DNA of 64,000 nt from Zoogloea sp. LCSB751 (GCF_002028455.1 NZ_MWUM01000008.1:151046-215045), one strand, 5' to 3'. Positions 27,575 to 36,634 are shown, numbered from the stretch's first letter. The notes: a model not told the origin generated them from the letters alone. A program made the numbers and translations.

Positions 27575-30487
27575 ATGAGCGGTGCCCGTTTCCTGTCCTT
27601 GCGCTGGCGCCTGCTCGGGCCCCTGCTGGCCCTGTGGGCGATGGGCATGGGCCTGCTGGTCAGCGTTCTCTATGCGGGGATCGTGGAGCGTTTCCAGACG
27701 CTCGTCGAGCAGCGCGCCGAGGCGATCGTGTCGGCGGTCTATGCGGCGGCGGAAACCGCCCGCGATCCCGCCGACCTGCGCCGCTTCGTGTCGGCGCTGG
27801 GGGCTGCGCGGGACGTGACGCGGGTCGTGCTGGTGGCTGGCGAGCCGGCCCGGGTCATCGCCGCCAGCGATCATGGCTGGCACGACCTCCCGCTGACGGC
27901 CTTGCCGGATCGGGCGCTGGCCGCCAGCCTCGGCAGCGTGCAAGCCTCCCGCCACCAGGAGCGCATGCTCGATTCGATCCACCGCAGCCTCGACGTGCTG
28001 GAGCCGGTGCTGCTGGTCGGGGTCGGTACTGAAAGCGGTCGCCTGGATGACGGCGTGTTGTTCCTGCGTCTCGATGCGGGCAGCCTGTGGCAGGCCGCCG
28101 AGGAGACCGCGATTCATCTGTCGATCGGGCTCGGCGCGGTGTTGAGCGTGGTGGCCGGGCTGGTCTATCTGTTGCTGTCCCGCTATGTGCTGCGTCCGGC
28201 CGAGGCCATCCGCGATGCCCTCGGTCGCCGGCGGGAGTCCGGCTCCGAGGATGCCGAAGTCCGCGTGCCGGTGGCGCGCCAGGACGAGCTCGGGGAGCTG
28301 GCCGAGACCCTCGATGAAACCCTGGCCACGCTGCGTACCCGCAACAGCGACATCAAGCGCATGACGCGCCTGCACCACGCCCTGTCGGCGACCAACAAGG
28401 CCATCGTGCATGCGGGCGATGCGGAGGCCCTGCTGCCTCAAGTGTGCCGCATCGCGGTGGAGTTCGGCGAGCTGGACCTGGCCTGGATCGGTTTTCCGGA
28501 TTCCGATGGCGGCATCCTGCGGGCGGTGGCCATGCACGGTCGTTGCGAAGGCGTCGGGGCGGAGTCCTGTTGCCTGCCGGTGCTGCGGGTGCCGGCCGAG
28601 GCGCTGATCGTCAACGATCCTGCTGCGCCCGGCGCAGCGCAGGTGTGCTCTGGATGCCCAGGGCAGGGGGCAGGCTCGTTTGCGCTGTTTCCGATCCGGG
28701 GCTGCGGCGGGCCGGACGGGGCGCTGGTGCTGCGCAAGGCCGAGCAAGGCTTTTTCGACGCGCAGACGGTGGCACTGCTCGACGAGATGAGTGCCGACAT
28801 CGGCTTTGCGCTGCGCAATTACCGCCGGGACGAGGCCTTGCGGCTGGCGGCGAAGGTTTTCGAGAACAACTCGGAGGGCATCGTCATCATCGATCCGGAG
28901 CGTCGGGTGGTGATGACCAATCGCGCCTTCACGGCGCTTACCGGCGTTGCCGAGCAGGACGTACGCGGCCGGCCGCTGGCGCTGTTCGATCCGCAGGTGC
29001 ATCCGCGCGGCTTTGCCAGTCGCGTCCGTGCCGAGGCGCTGCGCGATGGCCTGTGGCAGGGAGAGGTGTGGATCCGCCGGGCCAGTGGCGAGAGCTTTCC
29101 TGCGGACATGTCGATCAGCGTCGTGCGTGCGCCGGACGGTCCGGCCTTCCATTATGTCGGGGTGTTCTCCGACATCAGCCAGCGCAAGGCCGACGAGGCG
29201 CGCATCCGCTTCCTGGCCAACCACGACTTCCTCACCGGCCTGCCGTCGCGGGCCGCCTTGCAAGCGACCATGGACCGGGCCGTCGAGGCGGCGACCAGGA
29301 ACGGGCGGCGGGTCGGTCTGTGCTTCCTGGATCTCGACCGCTTCAAGAACATCAACGACACCCTTGGCCACCACGTGGGCGATCAGTTGCTGGTGGAGGT
29401 CGCCGAGCGCCTGCGCTCGGTGCTGCGCGACGGGGAGAGCGTGTTGCGCCACGGCGGCGACGAGTTCGTTGTGGTGGTGCCCGAGCAGGGCGGGCCGGCC
29501 GATCTCAGGGCTTCGGCAGAGCGATTGCTGGCGGCCCTCGACGAACCCTTCCGCCTGGCGGGTTGTGAGTTCAGCCTCTCCACCAGCGTCGGCGTGGCGG
29601 TTTACCCGGACGATGGCGACGATGCCGAGATCCTGCTCGATCGGGCGGACATGGCCATGTACAAGGCCAAGGAGGAAGGGCGCAACGGGGTGCAGTTCTT
29701 CACCGAGAGCATGGCCACTGCGACCAGCGAGCGCCTGTCCCTCGAGCACGCGCTGCGCCGCGCACTGGAGCGGGGCGAGCTGGCGCTGCATTATCAGCCG
29801 GTGGTGGCCGCCGACGGCCGCCTGATCGCCGCCGAGGCGCTGCTGAGGTGGACCCACCCGGAACTCGGCAACGTGCCGCCGGCCCGCTTCATTCCGCTGG
29901 CGGAGGAGAGCGGCCTGATCCTGCCGATCGGCGCATGGGTGCTCGACACCCTGTGCCGCCAGTTGGCCGAATGGCGCGCCGAGGGCCGGCGCATGGTGCC
30001 GGTGGCGGCCAACATCTCGCCCTTGCAGTTCCGCCGCGCCGACTTCGTCGCCATCGTGGCGGCCGCCCTGCAGCGCCACGGGGTGCCGTCCGGGCTGCTG
30101 ACGCTGGAAGTCACCGAGAGCATGGTGATGGCCGATGTGGAGCAGGCTGCCCACCAGCTGGCCGAGCTGAAGGCGCTGGGCCTGTCGATCGCCATCGACG
30201 ATTTCGGCACCGGCTATTCCAGCCTGGCCTACCTGCGGCGCTTCCCCTTGGACAAACTGAAGATCGACCAGTCCTTCGTGCGGGCGATCAACGCCGGGCC
30301 GGAGGATCGGGCGATCGTCGCCGCCATCGTCGGGCTCGGCCACAACCTGGGGCTGGGCCTGGTGGCGGAAGGCGTCGAAAGCGCGGCAGTGGCCGACACG
30401 CTGCTCGATCTGGGTTGCGATTCGCTGCAGGGCTGGCACTTCGGCAAGGCGGAGCCGGCGGCGCGCTTCGCCGAGCGTTTGGCATAA
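27575..30487 (+). CDS. Membrane HAMP-GAF-PAS-GGDEF-EAL protein (c-di-GMP turnover)
   Basis: This 970-residue protein has a membrane helix (about 12-34), a periplasmic domain (35-175), a second helix (180-203), HAMP (about 200-255), a GAF-like region with several Cys (285-415), PAS (425-540), GGDEF with intact GGDEF at 627-631, and EAL with EALLRW at 754-759 and IDDFGTGYSSLAYLRRFPLDKLKIDQSF. Both catalytic motifs look complete, so it could make and degrade c-di-GMP. The periplasmic domain and the preceding binding protein suggest a paired sensor. Confidence 0.88.
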   Translation: MSGARFLSLRWRLLGPLLALWAMGMGLLVSVLYAGIVERFQTLVEQRAEAIVSAVYAAAETARDPADLRRFVSALGAARDVTRVVLVAGEPARVIAASDHGWHDLPLTALPDRALAASLGSVQASRHQERMLDSIHRSLDVLEPVLLVGVGTESGRLDDGVLFLRLDAGSLWQAAEETAIHLSIGLGAVLSVVAGLVYLLLSRYVLRPAEAIRDALGRRRESGSEDAEVRVPVARQDELGELAETLDETLATLRTRNSDIKRMTRLHHALSATNKAIVHAGDAEALLPQVCRIAVEFGELDLAWIGFPDSDGGILRAVAMHGRCEGVGAESCCLPVLRVPAEALIVNDPAAPGAAQVCSGCPGQGAGSFALFPIRGCGGPDGALVLRKAEQGFFDAQTVALLDEMSADIGFALRNYRRDEALRLAAKVFENNSEGIVIIDPERRVVMTNRAFTALTGVAEQDVRGRPLALFDPQVHPRGFASRVRAEALRDGLWQGEVWIRRASGESFPADMSISVVRAPDGPAFHYVGVFSDISQRKADEARIRFLANHDFLTGLPSRAALQATMDRAVEAATRNGRRVGLCFLDLDRFKNINDTLGHHVGDQLLVEVAERLRSVLRDGESVLRHGGDEFVVVVPEQGGPADLRASAERLLAALDEPFRLAGCEFSLSTSVGVAVYPDDGDDAEILLDRADMAMYKAKEEGRNGVQFFTESMATATSERLSLEHALRRALERGELALHYQPVVAADGRLIAAEALLRWTHPELGNVPPARFIPLAEESGLILPIGAWVLDTLCRQLAEWRAEGRRMVPVAANISPLQFRRADFVAIVAAALQRHGVPSGLLTLEVTESMVMADVEQAAHQLAELKALGLSIAIDDFGTGYSSLAYLRRFPLDKLKIDQSFVRAINAGPEDRAIVAAIVGLGHNLGLGLVAEGVESAAVADTLLDLGCDSLQGWHFGKAEPAARFAERLA

Positions 30488-30577
30488 GGCGGAAAAGCTA
30501 CTCCTTCGTCGCTCCCCCGCGGACCCCGCTCATCCCTATAATCCGCGGATTCGCCAACGCTTTTTCCGTTTTTACCG

Positions 30578-32086
30578 ATGCTGTTCTGGTTCGTCATCGC
30601 CTACTGGCTGATCTCGGTGGCCATCGGCCTCATCGCTGCCACGCGGGTCCACAACACCAAGGACTTCGCCGTCGCCGGCCGCCATCTGCCGTTTTACATG
30701 GTCACCGCCACGGTGTTTGCCACCTGGTTCGGCTCGGAAACGGTGCTCGGCATCCCGGCAACTTTCCTCAACGAAGGGCTGCACGGCGTGGTTGCCGACC
30801 CCTTCGGCTCGTCCCTGTGCCTGATCCTGGTCGGGTTGTTCTTCGCGGCGCCGCTGTACCGGATGAATTTGCTGACCATCGGCGACTTCTACAAGCGGCG
30901 CTACGGCCGCACGGTGGAGGTGCTGACCACGCTGGCCATTGTGATCTCCTACCTGGGCTGGGTCGGCGCCCAGATCACCGCCCTCGGGCTGGTCTTCAAT
31001 GTGGTGTCGGGCGGCGAGGTGAGCCGCCTGGCCGGCATGTGGATCGGCTCCGGCACGATCCTCATCTACACGCTGTTCGGTGGCATGTGGGCGGTGGCAG
31101 TCACCGATTTCCTGCAGATGATCATCATCGTCATCGGCATGCTGTGGATCGGTGGAGAGGTCAGCGGCATGGCCGGCGGTGTCGGTGCAGTGGTGAATCA
31201 TGCCTTCAGCGAGGGCAAGTTCGCCTTTCTGCCGCCGGCCGATCCAAAGGAGATGATCGCCTTCTTCGCCGCGGCGGTGACCATGATGTTCGGCTCCATC
31301 CCGCAGCAGGACGTGTTCCAGCGCGTGCAGTCGGCCAAGTCCGAGAAGATTGCGGTGTGGGGCTCGGTGCTCGGCGGCAGCCTGTATTTCGTGTTCGCCT
31401 TTGTGCCGATGTTCCTGGCCTACTCGGCGACACTGATCGATCCGGACATGGTGGGGCGCCTGATCGCGTCCGATTCCCAGATGATCCTGCCCGAGCTGGT
31501 GCTGAGCAAGGCGCCGCTGGTGGCCCAGATCATGTTCTTCGGTGCGCTGCTGTCGGCGATCAAGAGCTGTGCGTCGGCCACCCTGCTGGCGCCGTCTGTG
31601 ACCTTCACCGAGAACATCCTCAAGCCGGCGTTGCCACATCTCACCGACCGCAAGCTGCTGTTCTGGATGCGCGTGGTGACCTTCAGCTTCACGGTGCTGG
31701 TGACGCTCTACGCGATGTACTCCAAGGCCAGCATCTTCAAGATGGTCGAGAACGCCTACCAGATAACGCTGGTGTCGGCCTTCGTGCCGCTGTTGTGCGG
31801 CCTGTACTGGCGGCGGGCGACCAACCAGGGGGCACTGGTATCCATCTTCTGCGGCATCGGTGTGTGGCTGGCGGTGCATCTGGCCGGTAGCGAGGATCCC
31901 TTCGTGCCGGCCCAACTGGCCGGTCTCGTCGCCAGTGCGGTGGGGATGGTGGTCGGCTCGTTGGTGAAACAGCGGGTCCACCACGACATCCATGTGCATG
32001 ACCGCCTGCTCCACGGGCACCACGCCGCCGAGCCCCACGGTATTGCCCACGAGGGCATCGGCGCGGTGCATAAGCATGTCCAGTAG
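30578..32086 (+). CDS. Sodium:solute symporter family protein with His-rich tail
   Basis: The 502-residue protein has about 13 membrane segments and SSS-family features (ATWFGSETVLGIPATFLNEGLHGVVADPFG; a start with DFAVAGRHLP; LTIGDFYKRRYGRTVE). The last 35 residues after the final helix contain 11 His in short HH/HxH/HGHH clusters, unusual for the family and a possible metal-binding extension. The substrate is not predictable. A TATAAT (30537-30542) lies 35 bases upstream without a clear -35. Confidence 0.85.
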   Translation: MLFWFVIAYWLISVAIGLIAATRVHNTKDFAVAGRHLPFYMVTATVFATWFGSETVLGIPATFLNEGLHGVVADPFGSSLCLILVGLFFAAPLYRMNLLTIGDFYKRRYGRTVEVLTTLAIVISYLGWVGAQITALGLVFNVVSGGEVSRLAGMWIGSGTILIYTLFGGMWAVAVTDFLQMIIIVIGMLWIGGEVSGMAGGVGAVVNHAFSEGKFAFLPPADPKEMIAFFAAAVTMMFGSIPQQDVFQRVQSAKSEKIAVWGSVLGGSLYFVFAFVPMFLAYSATLIDPDMVGRLIASDSQMILPELVLSKAPLVAQIMFFGALLSAIKSCASATLLAPSVTFTENILKPALPHLTDRKLLFWMRVVTFSFTVLVTLYAMYSKASIFKMVENAYQITLVSAFVPLLCGLYWRRATNQGALVSIFCGIGVWLAVHLAGSEDPFVPAQLAGLVASAVGMVVGSLVKQRVHHDIHVHDRLLHGHHAAEPHGIAHEGIGAVHKHVQ

Positions 32087-32122
32087 GGGAGGATTCATTC
32101 GCCCGCACGGAATTCTCCCCGA
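32083..32122 (+). repeat. Diverged REP-like palindrome
   Basis: GTAGGGGAGGATTC and GAATTCTCCCCGAC flank a short loop just past the symporter stop. It is a worn copy of the GGGGCGAATGAATTCGCCCC family seen at 32845 and 37722. Confidence 0.5.
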
Positions 32123-32218
32123 CGAGAGTCACGGAGTACCAGCCCTACCGGCCTGGAACCTTGCGCGCTTTCCGCCGTCTCTCCTAGGCGTTCCGCCCCA
32201 TCCTGAGGAATCTTTCCT

Positions 32219-32848
32219 TTGACTCCTGCCTCGCCATCTTCCAAGACCGTCGCCGTCGCCCTCACCGGGGCCTCCGGCATGCCCTACGGGCTGCGCCTGG
32301 TGGAATGCCTGCTGGCCGCTGGCTGCCGGGTGTGGTTGTTGTATTCCCAGGTGGCACAGATCGTCGCGCGGCAGGAGATGGATCTGAGCCTGCCGGCCCG
32401 TCCGGCGGAGGTGGAGGCGCTGCTGGGCGAGCGCTTCGGCGCGGCGACCGGGCAGTTGCGGGTGTTCGGCCGGGAAGAGTGGTTCGCGCCGCCGGCCTCG
32501 GGGTCCAACCCGCCGGATGCGATGGTCGTTTGTCCGTGCTCGATGGGTTCGCTGGCGTCGATCGCCGCCGGCCTGGCCGGCAACCTCATCGAGCGGGCCG
32601 CCGACGTGGCGATCAAGGAAGGGCGCAAGCTGATCCTGGTGCCGCGGGAGACACCGTTTTCGCAGCTGCACCTGGAGAACATGCTGCGCCTGGCGCGCAT
32701 GGGGGTGGTGATCCTGCCGGCCAACCCCGGCTTTTATCACCGGCCGCAGACCGTCGGTGAGTTGGTGGACTTCGTCGTCGCCCGCATCCTCGACCAGCTC
32801 GCGGTGCCCCACGAACTGATGCCCCGCTGGGGAGAGAGTGAAGCGTAG
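32219..32848 (+). CDS. ubiX: UbiX flavin prenyltransferase
   Basis: The 209-residue protein has VAVALTGASGMPYGLRLVECLL (flavin/phosphate site), DAMVVCPCSMGSLASIAAGLAGNLIERAADVAIKEGRKLILVPRETPFSQLHLENMLRLA and PANPGFYH, the complete UbiX signature. UbiX makes prenylated FMN for UbiD-type decarboxylases in ubiquinone synthesis. The start is a TTG preceded by GAGGAATC; the conserved region begins only nine residues later, so no better start exists. It is 6 kb from ubiUVT. Confidence 0.95.
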   Translation: MTPASPSSKTVAVALTGASGMPYGLRLVECLLAAGCRVWLLYSQVAQIVARQEMDLSLPARPAEVEALLGERFGAATGQLRVFGREEWFAPPASGSNPPDAMVVCPCSMGSLASIAAGLAGNLIERAADVAIKEGRKLILVPRETPFSQLHLENMLRLARMGVVILPANPGFYHRPQTVGELVDFVVARILDQLAVPHELMPRWGESEA

Positions 32849-32870
32849 GGGCGAATGAATTCGCCCCTAC
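32845..32870 (+). repeat. REP-like palindrome, intact copy
   Basis: GTAGGGGCGAAT and ATTCGCCCCTAC form a perfect 12-bp inverted repeat with a two-base centre, overlapping the ubiX stop. Related copies occur at 32083 and 37722. Confidence 0.7.
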
Positions 32871-32888
32871 AGGGAGACATGACACACC

Positions 32889-33491
32889 ATGCATGAGACC
32901 GTCGAGATTCCGCTCTTCCCCCTGCACACGGTGCTGTTCCCCGACGGGGTGCTGTCCCTCAAGCTGTTCGAGGCCCGCTACCTCGACATGGCCGCCCGCT
33001 GCATGCGTACCAAGACGCCTTTCGGGGTGTGCCTGATCCAGGAGGGCGGCGAGGTCGGCAATCCGGCAGTGCCTTTCGAGACCGGCACCATCGCCCGTAT
33101 CGCCGCTTGGGACATGTCCCAGCCCGGCCTGTTGTTCATCACCTGCCGGGGCGGCGAGCGTTTCCGCATCGTGTCGCGGAATATCCATCCGGACCGCCTG
33201 CAGACGGCCCATATTGAGCTGATAGCGGAGCCACCGGAGGAAGCGGTGCCGGACGATCTGCACGGTTTGCTGCCGCTGCTGCGGGCCATCGTGGCCGATG
33301 CCGGCGACGAGATGTTCCCGCAGCCCCACCGTTTCGGGGATGCCAGCTGGGTTGGCTATCGCCTGGCCGAGATCCTGCCGATCCCGGTGAACGCCCGCCA
33401 GCGCCTGCTCGAACTGAACGACTCGATCTCCCGTCTGGAGATCATCCACGCCTACCTGCAGCAGCACCAGCTGATCGCCGGCCGCGAATGA
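32889..33491 (+). CDS. LON peptidase substrate-binding domain protein
   Basis: The 200-residue protein starts MHETVEIPLFPLHTVLFPDGVLSLKLFEARYLDM, typical of the Lon N-terminal (substrate-binding) domain, then GVCLIQEGGEVG and RFRIVSRNIHPDRL. There is no ATPase or protease domain, so this is the stand-alone YcaL/LonN-type family of unknown role. It lies 40 bases after ubiX, with a REP-like palindrome between. Confidence 0.88.
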   Translation: MHETVEIPLFPLHTVLFPDGVLSLKLFEARYLDMAARCMRTKTPFGVCLIQEGGEVGNPAVPFETGTIARIAAWDMSQPGLLFITCRGGERFRIVSRNIHPDRLQTAHIELIAEPPEEAVPDDLHGLLPLLRAIVADAGDEMFPQPHRFGDASWVGYRLAEILPIPVNARQRLLELNDSISRLEIIHAYLQQHQLIAGRE

Positions 33492-33499
33492 GCTCCGGA

Positions 33500-33559
33500 G
33501 GGGGCGGTGCCGGGGGCACGCCTGGGGGCGGTTCTGCTGTGGGAGGGTTCTGCCCCCAC
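33500..33559 (+). repeat. G-run cluster with hairpin in intergenic region
   Basis: Three runs of five G (33500-33504, 33512-33516, 33524-33528) and GGGAGGG (33541-33547) are spaced by 7-12 bases, compatible with G-quadruplex formation on the plus strand. The end can also pair as GTGGG/CCCAC. It lies between the convergent LON-domain and mutY genes, so it may act as a bidirectional stop. Confidence 0.4.
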
Positions 33560-33573
33560 GGCGCGACTCCGGG

Positions 33574-34629
33574 TCAGTGCCGGCTGAACAGGTCGTCCTG
33601 CACCAGCTGTTCGAGCAGCTTGCGGATCGGTGCCGGCAGGGCGGCGTCGGCGAGGCGGTCGAGGGGTTGCCACAGGTGGCCGCTTTCCGTGACGGCCGGG
33701 GCGGGCGGTGAGACTTCGAGTGCTTCGGGTTGCAGGGTCAGCGTGAAATGGGTGAACACGTGGCGGAAGGGCGTCAGCGGCGTCGTCTTGCGGACGTCCA
33801 GCCCATAGTGCAGGGCGACCCAGTCGGCGGCGTCGGCGTCTTCCGGCAGTTCGGGCAGGCTCAGCAGGCCACCCCAGATGCCGCTAGGCGGCCGGCGCTC
33901 CAATAGCACCGCCCCATCGGCGAGGATGGCGGCGAAGCGGCCATTGCGCTGGGGACTTTCCTTGCGCGGGCGCGGGGTCGGCAGTTCGGCGACGCGGCCG
34001 TCGCGCAGCGCCACGCAGCGCTCGGCCAGCGGACAGCGGGCGCAGGCCGGCCGGCCACGGGTGCAGATCGTGGCGCCGAGGTCCATCTGGGCCTGGGTGT
34101 AAACGCCTACGTCCAGTGCCGGCAACAGGCTCTCGGCCAGTTCCCACAGACGGTTTTCCACGGCCTTGGTGCCGGGGAAACCGTCGATACCGAAGACGCG
34201 GGTCAGTACCCGCTTCACGTTGCCGTCGAGGATCGCCGCCCGGGTGCCGTAGGCGAACGCACTGATCGCCGCCGCCGTCGAGCGCCCGATGCCCGGCAAC
34301 TCGGCGAGCTGTGCCGGGGCGGCCGGAAACACGCCGCCGTGGCGGGCCATCAGGGTCTGGGCGCACTTGTGCAGGTTGCGCGCGCGGGCGTAGTAGCCGA
34401 GGCCGCTCCACAAGGTCAGCACGTCCTCCACCGGCGCCGCGGCGAGGCTGGGCAGATCGGGAAAGCGGTCGAGGAAGCGCGCATAGTAGGGTATGACCGT
34501 TTCCACTTGGGTCTGCTGCAGCATGATTTCCGATAGCCACACCCGGTATGCATCATCGGTCTGCCAGGGCAGGTCGTGGCGGCCGTGCTGGCGCTGCCAG
34601 GCGATCAGGGTTTCTGCAAACGTACTCAA
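33574..34629 (-). CDS. mutY: A/G-specific adenine glycosylase MutY
   Basis: The 351-residue enzyme has RHDLPWQ, the catalytic-Glu motif VWLSEIMLQQTQV, the helix-hairpin-helix LPGIGRSTAAAISAFAYG, Asp in ILDGNVKRVLTRVFG and the [4Fe-4S] loop CTRGRPACARCPLAERC. The C-terminal NUDIX-like domain (HVFTHFTLTLQPEALEV) reads 8-oxoG. It removes adenine mispaired with 8-oxoguanine. It is a solitary gene. Confidence 0.95.
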   Translation of the reverse strand: MSTFAETLIAWQRQHGRHDLPWQTDDAYRVWLSEIMLQQTQVETVIPYYARFLDRFPDLPSLAAAPVEDVLTLWSGLGYYARARNLHKCAQTLMARHGGVFPAAPAQLAELPGIGRSTAAAISAFAYGTRAAILDGNVKRVLTRVFGIDGFPGTKAVENRLWELAESLLPALDVGVYTQAQMDLGATICTRGRPACARCPLAERCVALRDGRVAELPTPRPRKESPQRNGRFAAILADGAVLLERRPPSGIWGGLLSLPELPEDADAADWVALHYGLDVRKTTPLTPFRHVFTHFTLTLQPEALEVSPPAPAVTESGHLWQPLDRLADAALPAPIRKLLEQLVQDDLFSRH

Positions 34630-34730
34630 TTTCGTTACCTCTCGACGCTGACCCGCTGGGCGGCGATAATTTCAGTCCCCCCAACTGGATTCCTGCCCGC
34701 CGTGATGGCGCGCGGACTACCCGATTTCAT

Positions 34731-35222
34731 ATGACCTCTCCCAAGAACGATCCGGCGGTACGCGCCTTTCGCGACACGCTGGGCATGTTTCCCACCGGCG
34801 TGACGGTGATTACCGCCCGAGCGCCGAGTGGCGAACCCATCGGCCTCACCGTGAGCTCCTTCAATTCGGTGTCCCTGACGCCGCCGCTGGTTGTATGGAG
34901 CCTGTCCAAGCACCTGCCGAGCGTGCCGATCTTCGAAAACGCCGCAGTGTACGCGATCAACATCCTTGCCGATGATCAGCAGGACATTTCCCAGCGCTTC
35001 GCCAGCCGCAGCGACGACAAGTTCGCGGGCCTGCCCTTCACCGAGGGCCTGGACGGCGTGCCGCTGCTGCCCGGCTGCGTGGCCTGGTTCGAATGCCGCC
35101 AGTTTTCCCGCCACGAAGGCGGCGACCACGTGGTCTTCATCGGCGAGGTGGCGCGCTTCGACCGACAGCTCGACAAGACGCCGCTGGTCTTTCAGGGCGG
35201 CGCCTACCGCCGCTTGGCCTGA
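34731..35222 (+). CDS. Flavin reductase family protein
   Basis: The 163-residue protein starts MTSPKNDPAVRAFRDTLGMFPTGVTVITAR and has GEPIGLTVSSFNSVSLTPPLVVWSLS, the FMN-binding pattern of the flavin reductase-like/HpaC family, with VFIGEVARFD near the end. It reduces flavin with NAD(P)H or acts as a small FMN protein. It is four bases from the next hydrolase gene and is likely coexpressed with it. Confidence 0.88.
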   Translation: MTSPKNDPAVRAFRDTLGMFPTGVTVITARAPSGEPIGLTVSSFNSVSLTPPLVVWSLSKHLPSVPIFENAAVYAINILADDQQDISQRFASRSDDKFAGLPFTEGLDGVPLLPGCVAWFECRQFSRHEGGDHVVFIGEVARFDRQLDKTPLVFQGGAYRRLA

Positions 35223-35225
35223 TCC

Positions 35226-36023
35226 ATGGATGCGCCGCGCTGGATCGAGACCGGCAGCGGCTCTCGTGGGCTGGTGTTCCTGCATGGGGTCAGCGGTGGT
35301 GCGGCCGGCGCCCTCGACATCCTGCCGCGCATGACGCTGCCGGGCTGGCGTGGCCTGGCCTGGGACATGCCCGGCTATGGCGCCAGCGCGCCGGTGGAGC
35401 CGGTCAGCTTCGATACGCTGGCTGGCGCTGTGGTGGATCTGCTCGACGAAGCCGGCCTTGACAGCGCGGTGCTGGTTGGCCACAGCATGGGCGGCATGAT
35501 CGCCCTGCAGGCGGCGGTGCGTTTTCCGGAGCGGGTCGCCGGGTTGGTGCTGGCCTGCTGCACGCCGGCCTTCGGGGCTGCCTCGGGCGCCCTGCAGAAG
35601 GCTTTCCTCGATCGTCGCCTGGGGCCGCTGGACGATGGGGCCAGCATGCGCGAACTGGCCATCGAGGTGATCCCGACGATGATCGGCCCCGGCAGCGAAG
35701 CCGAGGTCGTGCATGACGCCGTGGACCTGATGGCGCGGATTTCGCCCGACAGCTACCGGGCCGCGATGCATGCACTGGTGCGTTTCGACCAGCGCGCTGC
35801 ACTGCCGGCCCTGGGCATGCCGGCGCTGGTCCTGGCCGGCACCCACGACACGGTGTCCACACCGCTGGTGGTGCGCCGCATGGCCGAGCGCCTGCCGCTG
35901 GCGACCTACCGGGAGCTCGACGCCGGTCACCTGGCGCCCTTCGAGGAGCCGGAGGCCTTTGCGGCCGAAGTCCGCGGCTTCCTTGCCGGCCTCGATAACC
36001 TGCCTGTCACCGGCACCCGCTAG
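35226..36023 (+). CDS. Alpha/beta hydrolase
   Basis: The 265-residue protein has LVFLHGVSGG, WDMPGYGAS, nucleophile elbow VGHSMGGMI, catalytic Asp in VLAGTHDTVSTP and a late DAGHLAPFE His. It is of the esterase/haloperoxidase-like fold. The short spacing to the flavin reductase gene suggests a shared pathway, possibly aromatic or ring-cleavage product handling, but no substrate is determined. Confidence 0.85.
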   Translation: MDAPRWIETGSGSRGLVFLHGVSGGAAGALDILPRMTLPGWRGLAWDMPGYGASAPVEPVSFDTLAGAVVDLLDEAGLDSAVLVGHSMGGMIALQAAVRFPERVAGLVLACCTPAFGAASGALQKAFLDRRLGPLDDGASMRELAIEVIPTMIGPGSEAEVVHDAVDLMARISPDSYRAAMHALVRFDQRAALPALGMPALVLAGTHDTVSTPLVVRRMAERLPLATYRELDAGHLAPFEEPEAFAAEVRGFLAGLDNLPVTGTR

Positions 36024-36043
36024 GCTCCGATATTTTGCCCGCC

Positions 36044-36415
36044 ATGGAAGAGAGCCCCTTCAAAGGCAAGACCGGCCTGACCCGCGTGTGGAACGCCTTC
36101 CACTACTCGATGGCCGGGCTCGGCGCCGCCTACCGCAACGAGGATGCCTTCCGCCAGGAGGTCTGGCTGGCCATCGTGCTGATCCCGCTGGCCCTGTTCC
36201 TGCCCGCCAGCGGTATCGGCAAGGCGCTGATGATCGCCAGCGTGCTGCTGGTGATCATCGTCGAGCTGATCAATTCGGGCCTCGAAGCCACTGTGGATCG
36301 CATCTCCCTCGAACATCACCACCTGGCCAAGCGCGCCAAGGACATCGGCAGCGCGGCGGTCTTCGTGGCGCTGGTGAACGTGGTGGCCGTGTGGGGGCTG
36401 GTGCTGTTCGGCTAA
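36044..36415 (+). CDS. dgkA: Diacylglycerol kinase DgkA
   Basis: The protein of about 123 residues has the DgkA signatures TRVWNAFHYSMAGLGAAYRNEDAFRQE, IVELINSGLEATVDRIS and KDIGSAAVF, with three membrane helices. It phosphorylates diacylglycerol to recycle lipid from membrane-derived glucan synthesis. I preferred the ATG at 36044 over the TTG at 36035 as the start. Confidence 0.95.
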   Translation: MEESPFKGKTGLTRVWNAFHYSMAGLGAAYRNEDAFRQEVWLAIVLIPLALFLPASGIGKALMIASVLLVIIVELINSGLEATVDRISLEHHHLAKRAKDIGSAAVFVALVNVVAVWGLVLFG

Positions 36416-36430
36416 CCAGGAAATACCATC

Positions 36431-36634
36431 ATGAACACCGTTTCCGGCAAGAAGCCTTGCGTCAACTGTACCTGTGCCACCACCGGTTTCTGTCCGCGCG
36501 GCGTCGGTGCCAACATCCCGCCGGAACTGGCGGCACAGCACAACGCGGCGCCGGCCAAGCCGCTTTCCGTTGGCCAGCAGCGCCGGGAGCAGTTGCGTCA
36601 GCTGCCGGGCAACCGCCGCAAGATGCGTTTCTGA
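36431..36634 (+). CDS. Small Cys-rich protein (CxxCxC)
   Basis: The 67-residue protein starts MNTVSGKKPCVNCTCATTGFCPRGVGANIPP. Four cysteines in a C-x2-C-x-C-x6-C pattern could bind zinc or an Fe-S cluster. The C-terminal part is basic (QQRREQLRQLPGNRRKMRF). AACCAGGAA precedes the ATG by eight bases, a plausible Shine-Dalgarno. It follows dgkA by 15 bases. I do not recognise a named family. Confidence 0.6.
   Translation: MNTVSGKKPCVNCTCATTGFCPRGVGANIPPELAAQHNAAPAKPLSVGQQRREQLRQLPGNRRKMRF

Noticed and set aside
27335..30439. A 1034-residue minus-strand frame
   Set aside because: It is the antisense shadow of the GGDEF/EAL gene; it has no start signal, is rich in His/Gln/Arg as GC-rich shadows are, and the opposite frame has complete domains.
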